A DNA stretch of 64,000 nt from Taxawa tesnikishii (nom. ined.) (Eukaryota > Ascomycota > Dothideomycetes > Dothideales): the NCBI GenBank assembly GCA_030247885.1, contig JAPDRO010000013.1, positions 682,001 to 746,000 of the forward strand. The letters run 5' to 3'. Position 1 is the first letter of the stretch. The number at the start of each line of letters is the position of its first letter. Made by a program: the position numbers and the translations under genes. The notes under the pieces are model-generated. The model saw only the letters and a program-made list of their open reading frames with translations. It was not told the DNA's origin and did no database searches. This document shows, one piece after another, positions 11,789 through 23,544 of this stretch.

Positions 11789-14557
11789 AAGTAGGCTAAC
11801 ATACCATCATCGCCTGCCCCTGCTGTTCTGCACCTACCACGCGGAACCCATCACATGATACCCCAATCAGTACTTCACCTACTATATTGCATTGCGCTCG
11901 GCGTAGATTCGGGTGATACAATCTTTCGTTGTTGTTGTCTTCTTACAGGCTCAAGAGGGGGACAGATGGGCAACGGGAACTTTGTACATAGGATCGAGCC
12001 TTGGTTCATTGAGCCTTGTTCCCAAACAATCCTCGCCCGAGAGGCGTGATCTCATCAAACGCTTGCTGCGAATATCCACACGGGCGTGCTCTTTGCGATA
12101 TCGCCCCTCTGGTCCGAACACACTCCCGAGCCGTAAACAGCCATTCTACATTCATGCGAGGGGGCTGACGGCGGTGTGCAATCGCCAGCTCGTCGCCACA
12201 TTTCGTTATCTCCCTCGCACATAATCCCATCGACTTGATGTTCGGGATACGCGCATTGCACTGCATACTCGTCAGAGCCACCAACTACTACCACATCATT
12301 CGCCGTTCTCCACCGTCAACATAAGATAGACTTGCACGAGCAGAGGAGACGAGTGGTGTTGTATGCCTCGTCGTGCCTAGCGAGCGAGCCGATTGTAGGG
12401 AGGTGCAGAACCCCGGTCACACTCGAGTCGGTATACAGCACGCAGAGTGCGTTATGACATGTATACAAGGAGTGAAGGGCATACAACATCGTGGTATCCG
12501 GAGTTTGGATTTCGATATCGGGGCGAGAGGCAGTCGCAGTCTACCTTCCCCTTCCATGGCTTCTTCCTCTGACCTTGTTGCAACTCGATCCAGTCTCCGC
12601 CGTCGATACGAGACCTTTCGTCCCCGGTACATGACATGACGCTCCTCTCTGTGTCTTCATCGCTTGCTCATCACCCTTCCCATGGGCTCAGCCCGTTGCT
12701 CCTCCGCGGTCAAGTACAGGATTTTTCACTCCCCATACATGAAACCTCTGTTTCTCCTCGCTACAACCCAGACCCATGCCCATCCCAAGCGGCATACATG
12801 ATGAACCGTGATAACAAGAACACCCCTCCGCAAACCACCACATCCACGATGCCAGCATTGCATTCCTCCCTCAGTACAGACCTCTGCCACAAAAATCCGC
12901 CACGATTGCCTCCCCATCCGTACTCGTCCCATCCCGCTTGAATTCTATCTCTTGCCCCAATGCCGGTATATAAATCCATAGCAGAGTGAGAAGTGGGTCG
13001 GCCGCCCCTGGAGCACAGATGTATGACAATTTGGAAAGAAAGAACTGCATGTCCCAGACGAGTGGTCCCGCCCAATGAAACGACCAGGCGCGTCTGCGGG
13101 GTCCCGAGGAGCCCACCTGCGACAAACACGGGGTGTCTGTGGACTCCTTGCCGGCCAGAAACGATGAAGAGGGACAGAGAGAGAGAAGAGAGAGAGAGAG
13201 AGACAGAAGGAAAAGCATCATGCGGTCCGTCAAAAGCCATGTGTGTCCCAAATCCCCGGTTCCAACGTAGCAAAAAGCCAACAACAGCAAAAGAAGGGGG
13301 ATCATGATGCAAAAAAGTCCAATAATACCGGCCAAACACCATGCCGTAAATACAAGAATGAGCATCGCATAGAAGCAAAAGGGCCGCCAAAAGCAGCGGG
13401 GACGTTGACGTCGCTCAACCCTCCCATGCAGAGCGCCAGAAGCCAACCGAAAGCACAAAGGGACGGGGGTATCACAATGCAGAAACCAAAATCAGAAAAC
13501 CGCCAACGCCTCGCTGAAAACGCAACAGGGGGTATCGTGGAAGGACAAGACTGGGCCGCCGCCCATCTAAACGCCACGCACAGAAGCCACGCGCAGAAGC
13601 AATGCCGAAACACCTCGCTAAAAACCCCCACAAAAGCCATTGTCCCAATGCCTTCGCTAATTTACATGGGTATCATCGCTGAAGAAACAAACAACCGTTC
13701 GACTTGAGATGAGGGCCTCCCTCGGTGGAGACCGGGTACTAGCTCCGTATAGAGGAGTACTTCGAGCTATCTTGCTGAGACGGTGAAAAACGTGCATCAA
13801 GCTCTCTTTCTGGAAACCCCAGGGCGGCCGGAAAAGCAGGGTATATAACGTCCGTGGGCGTGAAATGCAAGCAGGAAGCAATTCGCGGAAAAGTGATACT
13901 GCTGATGTCGTTGTGTTGTTGTGTTGTGATGGGTCGTTGAGTCGATGAAGCTTGTTGAGTTGGCATGCCTACGGTGGCCGGTAAGACGATGGCTGGGAAG
14001 CGTACAGGTCAGTGAAGAAGCAACAGATGGATCAGAGGTAGACTCACCCTTTTCGTGTCGTTTGGCGCCACCATCGGGACAACTTCTTTTTTTCTCTTTA
14101 GATGAAGTGGTTTGTCGTTGAGAGATCGTTGCAAGTTTGGTGTTGATGGGCACGCCGTCCAGTGGCCAGTAGACGATCAGCGAGTTCGAGTGGAGCGGCC
14201 ACCGGATGGCATGCATTGTTGAGCCTTTGAATCGTGGCAGCCTCTTGACTGGGGGATGCTTGTTGACACGATCTGCCACCCGGCGGCCACTTCGATGGTG
14301 ATGGGACTAGTGGCTGGCCGCCAGGTGGCATTGAATCCATCCCATCTTTGTCATCTGCCGACGACGTAGTAGACTTTCTGCATTTGGAAGTCAGTGAGCC
14401 TGTCGACTTGAACTCTCCCTGAGACCGTGACATACACACTGACATCGCTGCCCTCATGTAACGCCGCCCCTAACACGAACCGGCCCCACACCGTTCCCCT
14501 CAAAACCCGTTCTTCATTGTTAGTCAGCGGCGTTTGCATGGAGCATTGAGACTTACA
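11789..14557. other. Long gene-free interval (2.8 kb)
   Basis: Convergent gap between SAL1 (+) and ULP1 (-). Open frames on both strands (up to about 200 codons on the minus strand, 12.8-13.5 kb) overlap each other, are rich in Trp/Cys/Leu low-complexity sequence and match nothing I know. A (GA)n-rich patch lies at about 13164-13205 and an AAAA/GCC-rich stretch at 13260-13640. A non-coding transcript or an old decayed element cannot be excluded; I see no terminal repeats. Confidence 0.5.
13162..13206. repeat. (GA)n-rich microsatellite
   Basis: Imperfect GA/AGAG tract broken by single A or C bases. It creates Ser/Leu and Arg/Glu runs in overlapping frames, one reason the surrounding open frames are not called. 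Confidence 0.8.
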
Positions 14558-17061
14558 TTAAACATCAAACTCTCCCTTGAACCCGCCGTTCAACAAGACG
14601 GCTGCAATCATGCGCCGGGCCTTCCTCATGTTGCCGGCATCGAACGCACCGGACGGATCCTCCACTCCCTTGGCCAATGCCAAACCATTCATGCACGTAA
14701 AGACACCGCAGTCCGTCCCGTTGTACTGAGTCGCACTCATGGTATCCATCTCAAGCCACTCGTCCGCGTCGTACTTGTCGCCGAGTTCCATAGAAAGCCA
14801 GTTTCTGGCAGCCTTGTGGTAGTGCTCACGGTTGCCGTGGAAGGAATCGAGGTACTCGATAGTTCGGGCCTTTGGTGAAATGACAAGCAAGGTCCAATGG
14901 GCACCGGGGTTCACGGGGAAGAAGATCTTCTCCGCACGCAGCAATTTCTCCTTCTGAATGCCCTTGCGACGGGACCAGTTCTTCAAGCCGTCTGCGCCCT
15001 TGTCCTTGTACGTCTTGTACCAGACGGTTGAATAGGCGACGAAAGCAGGGACATTGTTGGGTCCCTTCACGTAGCCTTTCTTCTCATTGAGACGACCAAC
15101 AAGGCCGGCGAAGAAAGCGTTGACAATCTCGTCGTTCAGCCATGGCTCCGCGCCTGGTCGGACCCATCCGTCAGCGTCGAGTAGCGTGCCCATGTCGTGA
15201 CGCTTGAGCTCAACACCTTCTGCCGATGTTGCAACAACCCTCGTCGTGGTGGTATTGGCGAAAACTCTGGCGATCTCTTGGTCCCAGTGCGAGTCCAGGT
15301 CGATGATGAGCCTCGCAGCTTCCTCTCCTGCAGCCTGTGCCTTCGCCTTCTCCGCTTCTTCCTGTTCTTTCTTGATACGGTCCTCCTCAGCCTCCTTCTC
15401 TGCCCTGACGCGTGCCTCCTCCGCTTCTTTCTCCAATCGGATGCGGTTCTCCTCCGCTGCCTTTTTCTCCTTTGCCTCCCGGAACACCTTCTCCTTCTGC
15501 AATAGCTCGCGCTGAAGTTTCTCCAATTCGTGCTTGAAGTTCCTCCATGGGCGAAGCTTTTCCTCCTTGTGCCAATAGCAGTAATGCACCTCTTGGTCGA
15601 CATCATCCGGACGGTTGTTGAAATTATGCTGCCAAGTCGCCTTTTCGTACGCAACGAGGGGCTCCAACCTGTCGATGTTCGCCTTGATGAGCAGAATCTC
15701 CCTCTCTTCCGGAAGCAGGCTCTTCCATGCGTTGACCTGTTGCTCAGGCCAGATGTTGAAAGGGATACACACGCCCTCTCTGTCTTTCTGCAACCAGAAA
15801 CGGACGCCGCTGTCGGTTTGAAGGGGGACATTGAATCTATCCAGAGCTTCCTGCACCTCGCTGATTGTCCAGTGCTTTGTAAACCTCTTGTTCCAGGTGC
15901 TGGTTCTGACATCCCATTCCTTTGCTTCTTCTTTGGTACGATCGTTCAGACTGATCTTGCTGACGTCGTTGACAATGTCTGATGCCTTTCTGTCAAGGTC
16001 TTTGAACGCGCTCCTCGGAGTCGCGTTGTGAGGCTCGTTGAGGGCGGTGGCGGGGCCCTTTTGTGCGGCGAGCTTCTGAGAGTCTGCCTCGTTGAGGTCT
16101 TTGTAGGATGTGTCAGGTCCCTTGGCGGGTTTGGAGAGCGATGCTTTGGTTTGAAGGTCCTCGGTTCTTGCGCTCGTGTGAGTCGCGTCTTTGAGCTTGT
16201 TGGGGGTAGTGGCGGAACCTTTGGCGGCAAGCTTGTGGGAGTGTGCCTCACTGGGGTCTTTGGCGGCCGTGGCGGGGCCGTAAACATCGGTGTTATGGGA
16301 CAGTGCCTCTTCTTTGAGGTCTTTGGTGAAGGTCGTCTTCTTGGACGCCTCGGCCGATGGTTCCAGCTCTGCCTTCTCTTTCTCCTCTGCTGCGTCCATC
16401 ATGGCAAATATCTGTTGGAACTGCTCTTCAGTTGGTACGCTCATCTTGCGGTATTCCAGTGAGGTCGCGACTTCGGCGTCCTCTGGTTCTGGAAAGATTG
16501 GCAAGGTACCGGTGTAAGGTTCGGGCTTGAGCTTGCGGGAGGAGTTGAGGTGCGAGAATATGGCGATGTCTCTAGGCTTGTTGGTGCCGCTGACGCTCTT
16601 CTCGGTCGAGTAATGTTCGTGGGGAGGAGTGCGGGAGTGAGCTCCTTTGAAGCTGATCGAGTGTGAAGTCAAGGCTTTCTTCGCACGGCGGTCTGAAATG
16701 TCGGACTCCTCCTCGTCGCTGGACCTCTTCTTCAAGATAGTTGGGAAGTCGTAACGGTGCGACTTGGAAGTACGAGCAGTGTATGCGAGTGAAGTAAGCG
16801 GTCTCTTGGGAGCACTTCTGGAGTCGTCGGAGCTCTCGTCGGAGCTGGCTCTCTTCTGCGGTAGGTAATTGGGGGATAGTCGAAGTGACGGTTCTCGGAT
16901 TTGCTTGGTGGGGAGTTGTTGCGTCTCTTAGTCGAGCTGTCGGAATCTTGTTCGTCGTCCTCTCGCTTGCGCTTCGCGGTGTCAGCGGTGTTGTTGTTGA
17001 TGTTGGCAGTGTTCGCGCGGCCAAAGACGTGATTGAAGATTCCAAAGAACCAAGACGCCAT
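14558..17061 (-). CDS. ULP1: ULP1-type SUMO (Smt3) protease, one frame break
   Basis: Cysteine protease that matures SUMO and removes it from targets, normally at the nuclear envelope. The catalytic C48 domain is in the last 230 residues: His in GAHWTLLVISPKA, Asp in IEYLDSFHGN, Gln in SATQYNGTDCG and Cys in the same DCGVFTC. Before it lies a long charged coiled coil rich in EKEAEEARVRAEK. The N-terminus begins MASWFFGIFNHVFG at 17061-17059, followed by basic acidic-serine clusters likely to act as nuclear-localisation signals. The frame changes at about 16853-16857. Restoring one A in the AGAAG run joins ITYRR to KRASSDE and yields about 830 aa; no GT-AG intron explains the change. A GTAAGT sits 1 nt past the stop, so a 3' UTR intron is possible. 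Protease identity is certain; the N-terminal model depends on the break being an assembly error. Confidence 0.9.
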
Positions 17062-19005
17062 TGCTGTGGACCTGTTCGGGAGGTGTGATTGCGATTGGAA
17101 TGTGCGCGCGTGTTGAAACGGTGGTTGTTCAAGTAACTTTGGTGTAACGCGTCCGAGTTGTTTTCTGGAGGGGAAGGAACGCGGATCGCGCAACGGAAGA
17201 TTTGGGGAGGCTGCGCACAGACGCCGATGATTGGCAGCGATCAGACGCAAACGTCACTGCTAGTGCTGATGGCGCCGCTAATGCAGGCCGCGCGGGTGCT
17301 CCCGCCATCACTAGGAGCCCGGGATTGTTTGAATCTCGGAAACACACCATGACGGCAACCTCATCTCCCAAGGACCAGCTCTCTTCTTTATCTATTTTAC
17401 TTACGTTAATACCCACTCACCGCCACCTCTCTTAAGGGCAACGTCTCGCATTCTGCCTTCAACGATACTTGGAAATGAACAATTGAGAGAACTTCACTTA
17501 AGTTTCACTCAAGCCTCATTTGGGCTTCAGCTTACCATTGTTCGGATTTCATTCGGAATTTAGTTGACCTTGACCGTACTGTCCGTGTCCGATGATCAGT
17601 GCAGAGGAGCAGCACAACGAATGCTTTTCTAGAACCCGGTCACTGCTAGAGAATCTGGATCTCTTCACGGGCAAAGGAGATGGAAATCCCGGAAGAAATA
17701 GGCCCAGATTTGACGCAGTTGACACAGCAGTGTCGTCCTGGTATACCAGCATCCTTGTTTCATGAACCCCACAAGCTACCACAAGTCGACCGATCTAGTG
17801 AAGGCATCGGACGAGCGTTGCGGTGCCCTCATTGCTTGACGACTTACCAACTCGGCAAAGCACTCGAAGCCACCTGATTTACTACTCACTTGCCCCTCAC
17901 TAACCCCCATTTGCTTCTGATCCCCCTTACTCTTACTTTTGCCATCACCTTGACATCACTCTACCATTAGTTGAAGTTGTACACACACTCTCCACCCCTC
18001 CTCCCTCTTCTCGTCGCAGCTCAAAGATCAAGATCAATGACTTTGGTGGGACACCGAAGTTAACTGACAACCGCCGGTTGAGGCGAGAGAAGAACGGTAG
18101 CTGCCTCTTCATCCGCTTTTCGCTGTACAGCCCCTCGACTGCCCTCTTGTTGGCATGGGCTGCTAATGCTACCCGTGTGCCGGAAGTATTCTGGCACTGC
18201 AGACGATCTCTGCCCGGCGTGCCTATTTATTCAGCGGTGCTCGTGTTCCCTCTTATCGGAACGAGAAACACGAAGCGAAAGGTTGTGGGTAAGGTCGTTG
18301 GCGGCGTACGTGTTTTCCGCTTTGCTTCATCTGGGCTGGTCACAACCTCGTCCCTGAGCTCCATCCACCGCAGCAGACGGGGTCCGCGCTCGAGTCCTCT
18401 TCGCGCGGACGACGGGCGCTTGCTGGAGATGATGGAGGCCTGGATCGGCTATGTTCCGGGCGTCAGCATGCGCCATCCCTTCTGCACGACCGCGCAGGGA
18501 GTGGGGCGGTGGGAGGTGTTGGCGGCGGCCGCGGGGCCGACTATGAGCTGGGGGCTTGGTGAAACTCTGGGGTTGATGGGCTTGACAAGTCTGAAAGGGG
18601 GTGTTTTTGTATCGAGGAGGGGGAAGGAAAGGGCTGGATTTTTCTTTTTCCTCACTCTGTATTGGAACGATTCGGGACGTGTTTCACGGGCACGACAGGA
18701 TGGGTTGGGATGAGGTGTGGCCGGTGCGATAGGGAGGTCGCAGCAGAGGGCCTGTCAAGTGGAACAGCAGGACCATGTAGGAGGCGGAGGATGCGTAAAA
18801 TGGGTTCGGAAGATCGCTTTGACGTGGTTCTTTGGCACGTGTTGTACAACGGCGGCTCTGAGCATCGAAAGTCCAGATAATTCTTAAGTTCAAAACCAAC
18901 CATCACACATGCCTCATTGATAACGTCAATCCATTCGCGGGTATCCAAGAAATGCAGTATTCGTTACAATTTCAGACCAAAAAGGAAAAAACCACTTCAC
19001 TCACT
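17062..19005. other. Intergenic, ULP1 upstream region, no gene supported
   Basis: About 1.9 kb. Overlapping frames at 18078-18713 (+) and on the opposite strand have no domain and no intron-consistent structure. Pyrimidine-rich sequence at 17880-18010 could be a promoter tract. Nothing else can be supported. Confidence 0.5.
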
Positions 19006-19942
19006 TCATCCCATGTGGGTCGCCAGATACGCGGGACTGTGCTGGTTCCTCAACTCCAGCACATCCTCAACCAAATCCCTAACCTCATGACCACCCTCGC
19101 AATCGGTCCAAACCCCGCCATCCCTGATGCACCTGGTCTTTCCGTCCAGCCTGATAGTGCAGCTCTTCGTCACGCCCGCATCTTGGGACCTCTTGACGCT
19201 CCGCCTCAGCAGATCAATGCCGTACTCGCCGTCATCGCGGCTGACGCAGTGGTTCAGTGCGTTGAAATCGATGCCGTGCTCGAGCGCGCAGTCCTTGACC
19301 AGATCTTCGTCGGGGATGTCCTGGTAGTTCTTGGTCATGCACATGGTAAAGCCGAGGTAGATCTTCGGGTAGGGGTAGAGGTGCGCGGCGCAGAGTTCGA
19401 GCGTGTCGCCGAGGCATTCGCCAGGACCGTGCTTGCAGGTTACCGTATCATCCGAGTTGTTGGCGCTAAATCCCATCCCAAAAGTCAGTCGTTGTTTTTC
19501 AGAACGAATGTAGGGCGAGAAGTTTGCGGGGTGGGAAACAACGAAAAGACTCACCTTCCGATGTACGAGAGCTTGAAGTCGACCATGTGCGATACATTCT
19601 GCATCGCCGGCAAGACCAAGTTGTGGAGACAGTCCTTGGCATCCGGGCACTTGGACATGATGTGCGCTTCCAGCGGGACTCGTCGGGGTAGGTACTCCTC
19701 CATGTCACCGTCGTCTTCCATGACGCCGATGGTGATGATGCCGGCGAAGAAGAGGAACACCATAGCTACGGCACCGAAGGCGAACCAGTTGGCGACTTTG
19801 CCTGCACGGGTCTTGCTCCATGCTTTCTGGTATGCACGCTGGGATTCGATTAGGTCGAGGCGGGCGGTGTTGACGCGCTGGGAGAGCTCTTCCAAAGTCG
19901 GCTCGGGCTCCGCCTGAGCTGGGATGAGGGTTGTTTCTCCAT
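19006..19942 (-). CDS. Membrane-anchored GILT-like (gamma-interferon-inducible lysosomal thiol reductase family) protein
   Basis: Two exons, 19942-19555 and 19465-19006, joined as SYIGS|ANNSDD through an 89-nt intron. After a short N-terminal acidic helix (PEPTLEELSQRVN) comes one membrane segment, VANWFAFGAVAMVFLFFAGI, so it is probably a type II protein facing the secretory lumen. The luminal part has LEAHIMSKCPDAKDC, aligned with the GILT active site, and the family signature CKHGPGECLGDTLELC (CxHGxxECxGNxxxxC type). The metazoan active site is CxxC; here the two cysteines are five residues apart. The ATG at 19942 is 60 bp below a TATA box. Its frame differs from the body by one base; one more A in the AAA run at 19934-19938 gives MEKTTLIPAQAEPEPTLEEL, which I take as the true start. 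Reductase activity is inference. Confidence 0.8.
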
Positions 19943-20000
19943 TGTCGTGTTGATTATAAGTGGTTGATGGATGCAGAAGTTTGATTGTAGATGCAGACGG

Positions 20001-20006
20001 TTTATA
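20001..20006 (-). promoter_or_regulatory. TATA box of the GILT-like gene
   Basis: TATAAA on the minus strand, 59-64 bp upstream of the proposed ATG at 19942. Its position supports that ATG over longer upstream frames. Functional role is inferred from sequence and spacing. Confidence 0.55.
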
Positions 20007-20572
20007 GGAGACGATGGAGGAGCCTAGAGGGCAAATGATGTCGATTGAAAGCGGGACCCTGGGTGGCGTTTGTGGCTTAGCTGGCCGTTGGCGTGCCGCT
20101 TCCGCAGCCCCGGCGTCTGGGGAACATTCGAGTGAAATGGCATAGACTACACGGCAAATCCAAAAGTAATTCATAATCCGCAGTTTTACCGCTATCATAA
20201 GCTTCGAATGTTTATATAGTGAACAGATCAACGTCATGATAGTTGGCGCGGTTAATGCGATCATTTTGAGCTTACATACATGTACATACCACGTGTGGTT
20301 GTTGAGATATTCAATGTTAAAAAAGGGGTAGTTATGTCCATGGAACCATGCCAAGACCTCCAAGTTATGAATTACTTTTGGATTCCACCGTGCAGTAGCT
20401 TCGTCCAGCATGACTTCTCGTGTCTTGTACAAAAATTTCAATAAACCGTCGTTCGTCTATATGTATGCACCAAATATGCTTAGGGTATCTCAACAGGGAG
20501 AATGAAAGCTGCTTCCCGACCCTACTCCATCACCCGTAAAATGCCAACCTTGATATCTGATCCTCCATTCCT
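20007..20572. other. Intergenic, between GILT-like gene and GUA1
   Basis: AT-richer than its surroundings, with no supported gene. The minus-strand frame of the GILT-like gene stays open upstream to 20441, but that extension has no domain and lies beyond the TATA box, so I exclude it. Confidence 0.5.
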
Positions 20573-22261
20573 CTACTCCATCTCGATGGTGCCTGGAGGC
20601 TTGCTTGTAACTGTCCTGCAATTAGCTATGTCCACCGCCTCGAAGCATTCAACAAACTTACGATCGTAGGTCACACGGCACACTCCGTCCACCTCGTTCA
20701 CAATACGTGTGCTGACCCTGCTCAAGAAGTCCCACTTGAACTCGTAGCAAGTCGCTGTCATGAAATCCGTCGTCTTGACAGCTCTCAGAGTGATGACTTG
20801 AGCACGCACTCTCTTGTCGCCCATGACACCGACTGCCTTGACGGGCAATACGGCCGCATATGCCTGACTGATGTCGCGGTACATCGCGGGATCCTTCTTG
20901 ATCTCCTCCATGAAGATCGCATCTGCTTCCTGTGCAATCCTGACCTGCTCGCGGGTCACCTCGCCGAGGATGCGGATAGCGAGACCTGGACCAGGGAATG
21001 GGTGCCTCCAGACAAGATCACTCGGGATACCAAGGTTCGTGCCGAGCTCACGGACCTCATCCTTGAACAGCTCCCGGAGCGGCTCGATCAACTTCAAGTG
21101 CATGCCCTCGAGCAGGCCCCCGACGTTGTGGTGGGTCTTGATGGTTGCGCTGGGGCCCTTGAACGAGATACTCTCGATCACGTCGGGGTAGAGGGTGCCC
21201 TGCAGGAGCCACTCAATCTCACCTTCCTTTGACGAGCCCTTCGCCGCATCAGCGATCTCCTTAGCCTTCTCCTGGAAGATCTCGATGAACGTGTTGCCGA
21301 TGATCTTGCGCTTCCTCTCCGGGTCGTCGGTGATACCCTTGAGCTTGTCGAGGAAGCGGTCGGAGGCGTCGACCACTGTCAAGTTGATGCCGAGTCCAGC
21401 GGTCAGTGTCTCCTTTACTTGCTTGGCCTCGTTCAGTCTCAGGACACCGTTGTCTACCAGAATGGCATGGAAGCGGTCGCCAATGGCTTCTTGCATAAGC
21501 TTGGCCGCAACGGTCGAGTCAACACCACCGCTGACAGCGCCGATCACCTGCCCCTTTGGACCAACAAGCTGCCTGATTCTCTCAATCTCCTTGCCCACGA
21601 AAGCGTCCATGGTCCAGTTTTGCTTCGCCTTGCAGATACCGACAGCGAAGTTCTTCAGCAACTCCGTTCCTCGCTTGGTGTGGGTGACTTCTGGGTGGAA
21701 CTGGATTCCATAGATCTCCTTCTCTTCGTGTGCAATACCGGCGAATGGCGAGTTTCCGGTCGTAGCGATCGTGATGAAGGATTGTGGCAGTTGCGACAGC
21801 TTGTCACCGTGCGACATCCAGACCTCCATATCCTTCTCGAGGCCCTCGAACAATTGGTCGACGTGTGCTTGTCTTCCACTGTGCTTCTGGATGTCCAGCA
21901 CGGCATGACCATACTCGCGCTTCTCCCCAGCCACGACGCCCTTGCCGTGGTGCCACGAGATCTCTTGGAGACCGTAGCAGATACCAAGAATGGGCACGTC
22001 CATGTCGAATAGTGCGGGGTCGACATGGGGTGCGCCATCCTCGTAGACCGAGTACGGGCCTCCAGAGAGAATGATACCTTTTGGTTTGAAGTCGAGGTCT
22101 GCAAGCTTCTGGGTGCATGGCAGCATCTCCGAGTAGACATTGAGCTCGCGAAGACGGCGGGTGATAATGTGAGTGTACTGCGATCCGAAATCGAGGATGA
22201 GGATGGTGTCGAAGAGCTTCTTCGGCTCCTGAGGGAGCACACCCGCTTCGTTGTCGACCAT
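20573..22261 (-). CDS. GUA1: GMP synthase (glutamine-hydrolysing)
   Basis: Converts XMP to GMP with glutamine and ATP, the last step of guanine nucleotide synthesis in the cytosol. Two exons: 22261-20662 and 20610-20573, 545 aa. The class I glutamine amidotransferase domain comes first: nucleophile Cys in GICYGLQ, His/Glu in [11 protein letters not shown], oxyanion region [10 protein letters not shown]. Then the ATP pyrophosphatase domain with P-loop [12 protein letters not shown], and the GMPS C-terminal dimer domain ([15 protein letters not shown], and DGVCRVTYD at the splice site). Splicing GTAAGT to GGACAG gives [15 protein letters not shown], matching the family end; the nearer GCAG acceptor would break frame. 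Start taken at MVDNEAGV; an in-frame ATG at 22351 would add 30 Leu/Ser-rich residues and is probably 5' UTR. It shares a promoter with BCP1. Confidence 0.97.
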   Translation of the reverse strand: MVDNEAGVLPQEPKKLFDTILILDFGSQYTHIITRRLRELNVYSEMLPCTQKLADLDFKPKGIILSGGPYSVYEDGAPHVDPALFDMDVPILGICYGLQEISWHHGKGVVAGEKREYGHAVLDIQKHSGRQAHVDQLFEGLEKDMEVWMSHGDKLSQLPQSFITIATTGNSPFAGIAHEEKEIYGIQFHPEVTHTKRGTELLKNFAVGICKAKQNWTMDAFVGKEIERIRQLVGPKGQVIGAVSGGVDSTVAAKLMQEAIGDRFHAILVDNGVLRLNEAKQVKETLTAGLGINLTVVDASDRFLDKLKGITDDPERKRKIIGNTFIEIFQEKAKEIADAAKGSSKEGEIEWLLQGTLYPDVIESISFKGPSATIKTHHNVGGLLEGMHLKLIEPLRELFKDEVRELGTNLGIPSDLVWRHPFPGPGLAIRILGEVTREQVRIAQEADAIFMEEIKKDPAMYRDISQAYAAVLPVKAVGVMGDKRVRAQVITLRAVKTTDFMTATCYEFKWDFLSRVSTRIVNEVDGVCRVTYDRKFVECFEAVDIANCRTVTSKPPGTIEME

Positions 22262-22547
22262 GATTGGAGATAAGAGAGAGAGTAAAAGAGGGCGGTGAGA
22301 GTGTAAAGGAAAGGATGCAGTACAAAGGAATGACTCTGCCCGCACTTGCAAGGAGCCCCAAAAAGCGAGGGGTCAAAAAAGTTGCCCGATAAGGCCCTTA
22401 TCGCGCCGAATGTGGGGAAGCCGACGATCCGATGCAGGGTTCAGACTGATTTTCTTGTGAGACTTTGGCACGCTTGCGACAATATACTTTATTTGCGCCT
22501 TTCACCTTGCCGCCCTCCAACAACCAAATACTTACATACAAAGAACC
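22262..22547. promoter_or_regulatory. Bidirectional promoter, GUA1 / BCP1
   Basis: 286 bp separate two head-to-head start codons, so both core promoters must lie here. An AT-rich TATACTTTATTT element lies about 60-70 bp before the BCP1 start. Co-regulation of GMP supply and a ribosome-linked chaperone would make sense but is inference. Confidence 0.55.
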
Positions 22548-23544
22548 ATGGTGAAGCGTAAGACCACAACAGACGATGTCCCGCCAGAAGATGTCATGCG
22601 CGACGACGACGACGAGAGCAGCAGCGGCGACGTGAGCAGTCCCCTCCAATATCACATGCGAACACTTTCCAGCTACTTTTCACGGATACTGAACGCAAAC
22701 TTAGGATGAGGACATGCTCGACGTAGACTTTGAGTGGTTCGATCCTCAACCGGCTGTAGACTTCCATGGTTTGAAGACACTTCTACGCCAGCTGTTCGAT
22801 GCCGACAACCAGCTGTTCGACTTGTCCGCGCTTGCCGACCTGATACTTGCGCAACCCCTCCTCGGCTCTACTGTCAAGACGGAAGGCAACGAGAGTGATC
22901 CATTCGCTTTCTTGACTGTCCTCAACTTACACCAACACCAGGTATGTGCGGTATGACCATAGGTTACACAAGCGCTAAATGACGCCTAGGACAAGCCTGT
23001 GATCCAGGACTTGACAAAGTACCTGCTCGAGAAGTCACAAACCACCCAGTCCATGTCACAAGCTGCCGCATTACTCTCACCGGAGTCGGATGCGCAAGTC
23101 GGCCTTATTCTGTCAGAACGCTTCATCAACATGCCCGCCGAGATCGTCACGCCAATGTATACCATGCTACAAGAGGAGCTTCAATGGGCGTTGCAGGAGA
23201 AGGAGCCTTACAACTTCTCACACTACCTCATTCTGTCCAAAACGTATACCGAGATTGAGTCAAAGCTGGACCAAGAGGAGAACAGACCACAAAAGAAGGG
23301 AAAGAAGGGCAAGGCTGCCGAGCCCACCGTCTTCTACTTCCATGCCGAGGACGAGGCTTTGCATCAACATGCTCTAGAATTCTGCAACTTTGATTACACA
23401 AATCAGGGCGACGAGGGTGCCTCAGATGCAAAGAGAGCGTTCCAAGAGGCAGGTATTCGGCCACAGGGCCATATGACTCTGCTCGAGGCGGACAAGTTCG
23501 CGGCTGCTATCAAGGCCGTGGGCGAATACCTCAGTTCTGCATGA
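22548..23544 (+). CDS. BCP1: BCP1 (BCCIP family) ribosomal-protein chaperone / nuclear export factor
   Basis: Nuclear protein of the BCCIP family. In yeast it chaperones Rpl23 and supports export of Mss4. Three exons, 22548-22631, 22705-22941 and 22990-23544, give 291 aa with both introns in phase 0. The acidic N-terminus (DDDDESSSGD) is followed by the family block VDFEWFDPQPAVDFHGLK, then QLFDLSALADLILAQPLLG with VGTSVK-like GSTVK. The C-terminal part has a lysine patch (KKGKKGKAAE, probable nuclear-localisation signal), FYFHAEDEALHQHA and the closing RPQGHMTLLEADKFAAAIKA. Length fits the family. The first ATG has good context (ACCATGG). No frame breaks. Confidence 0.95.

Noticed and set aside
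12761-13458. Overlapping minus-strand frames of 195-209 codons
   Set aside because: They overlap each other in different frames across a GA repeat, which is typical of repeat-driven chance frames.
18078-18713. 211-codon plus-strand open frame
   Set aside because: No domain or conserved motif; opposite-strand frames are equally open.
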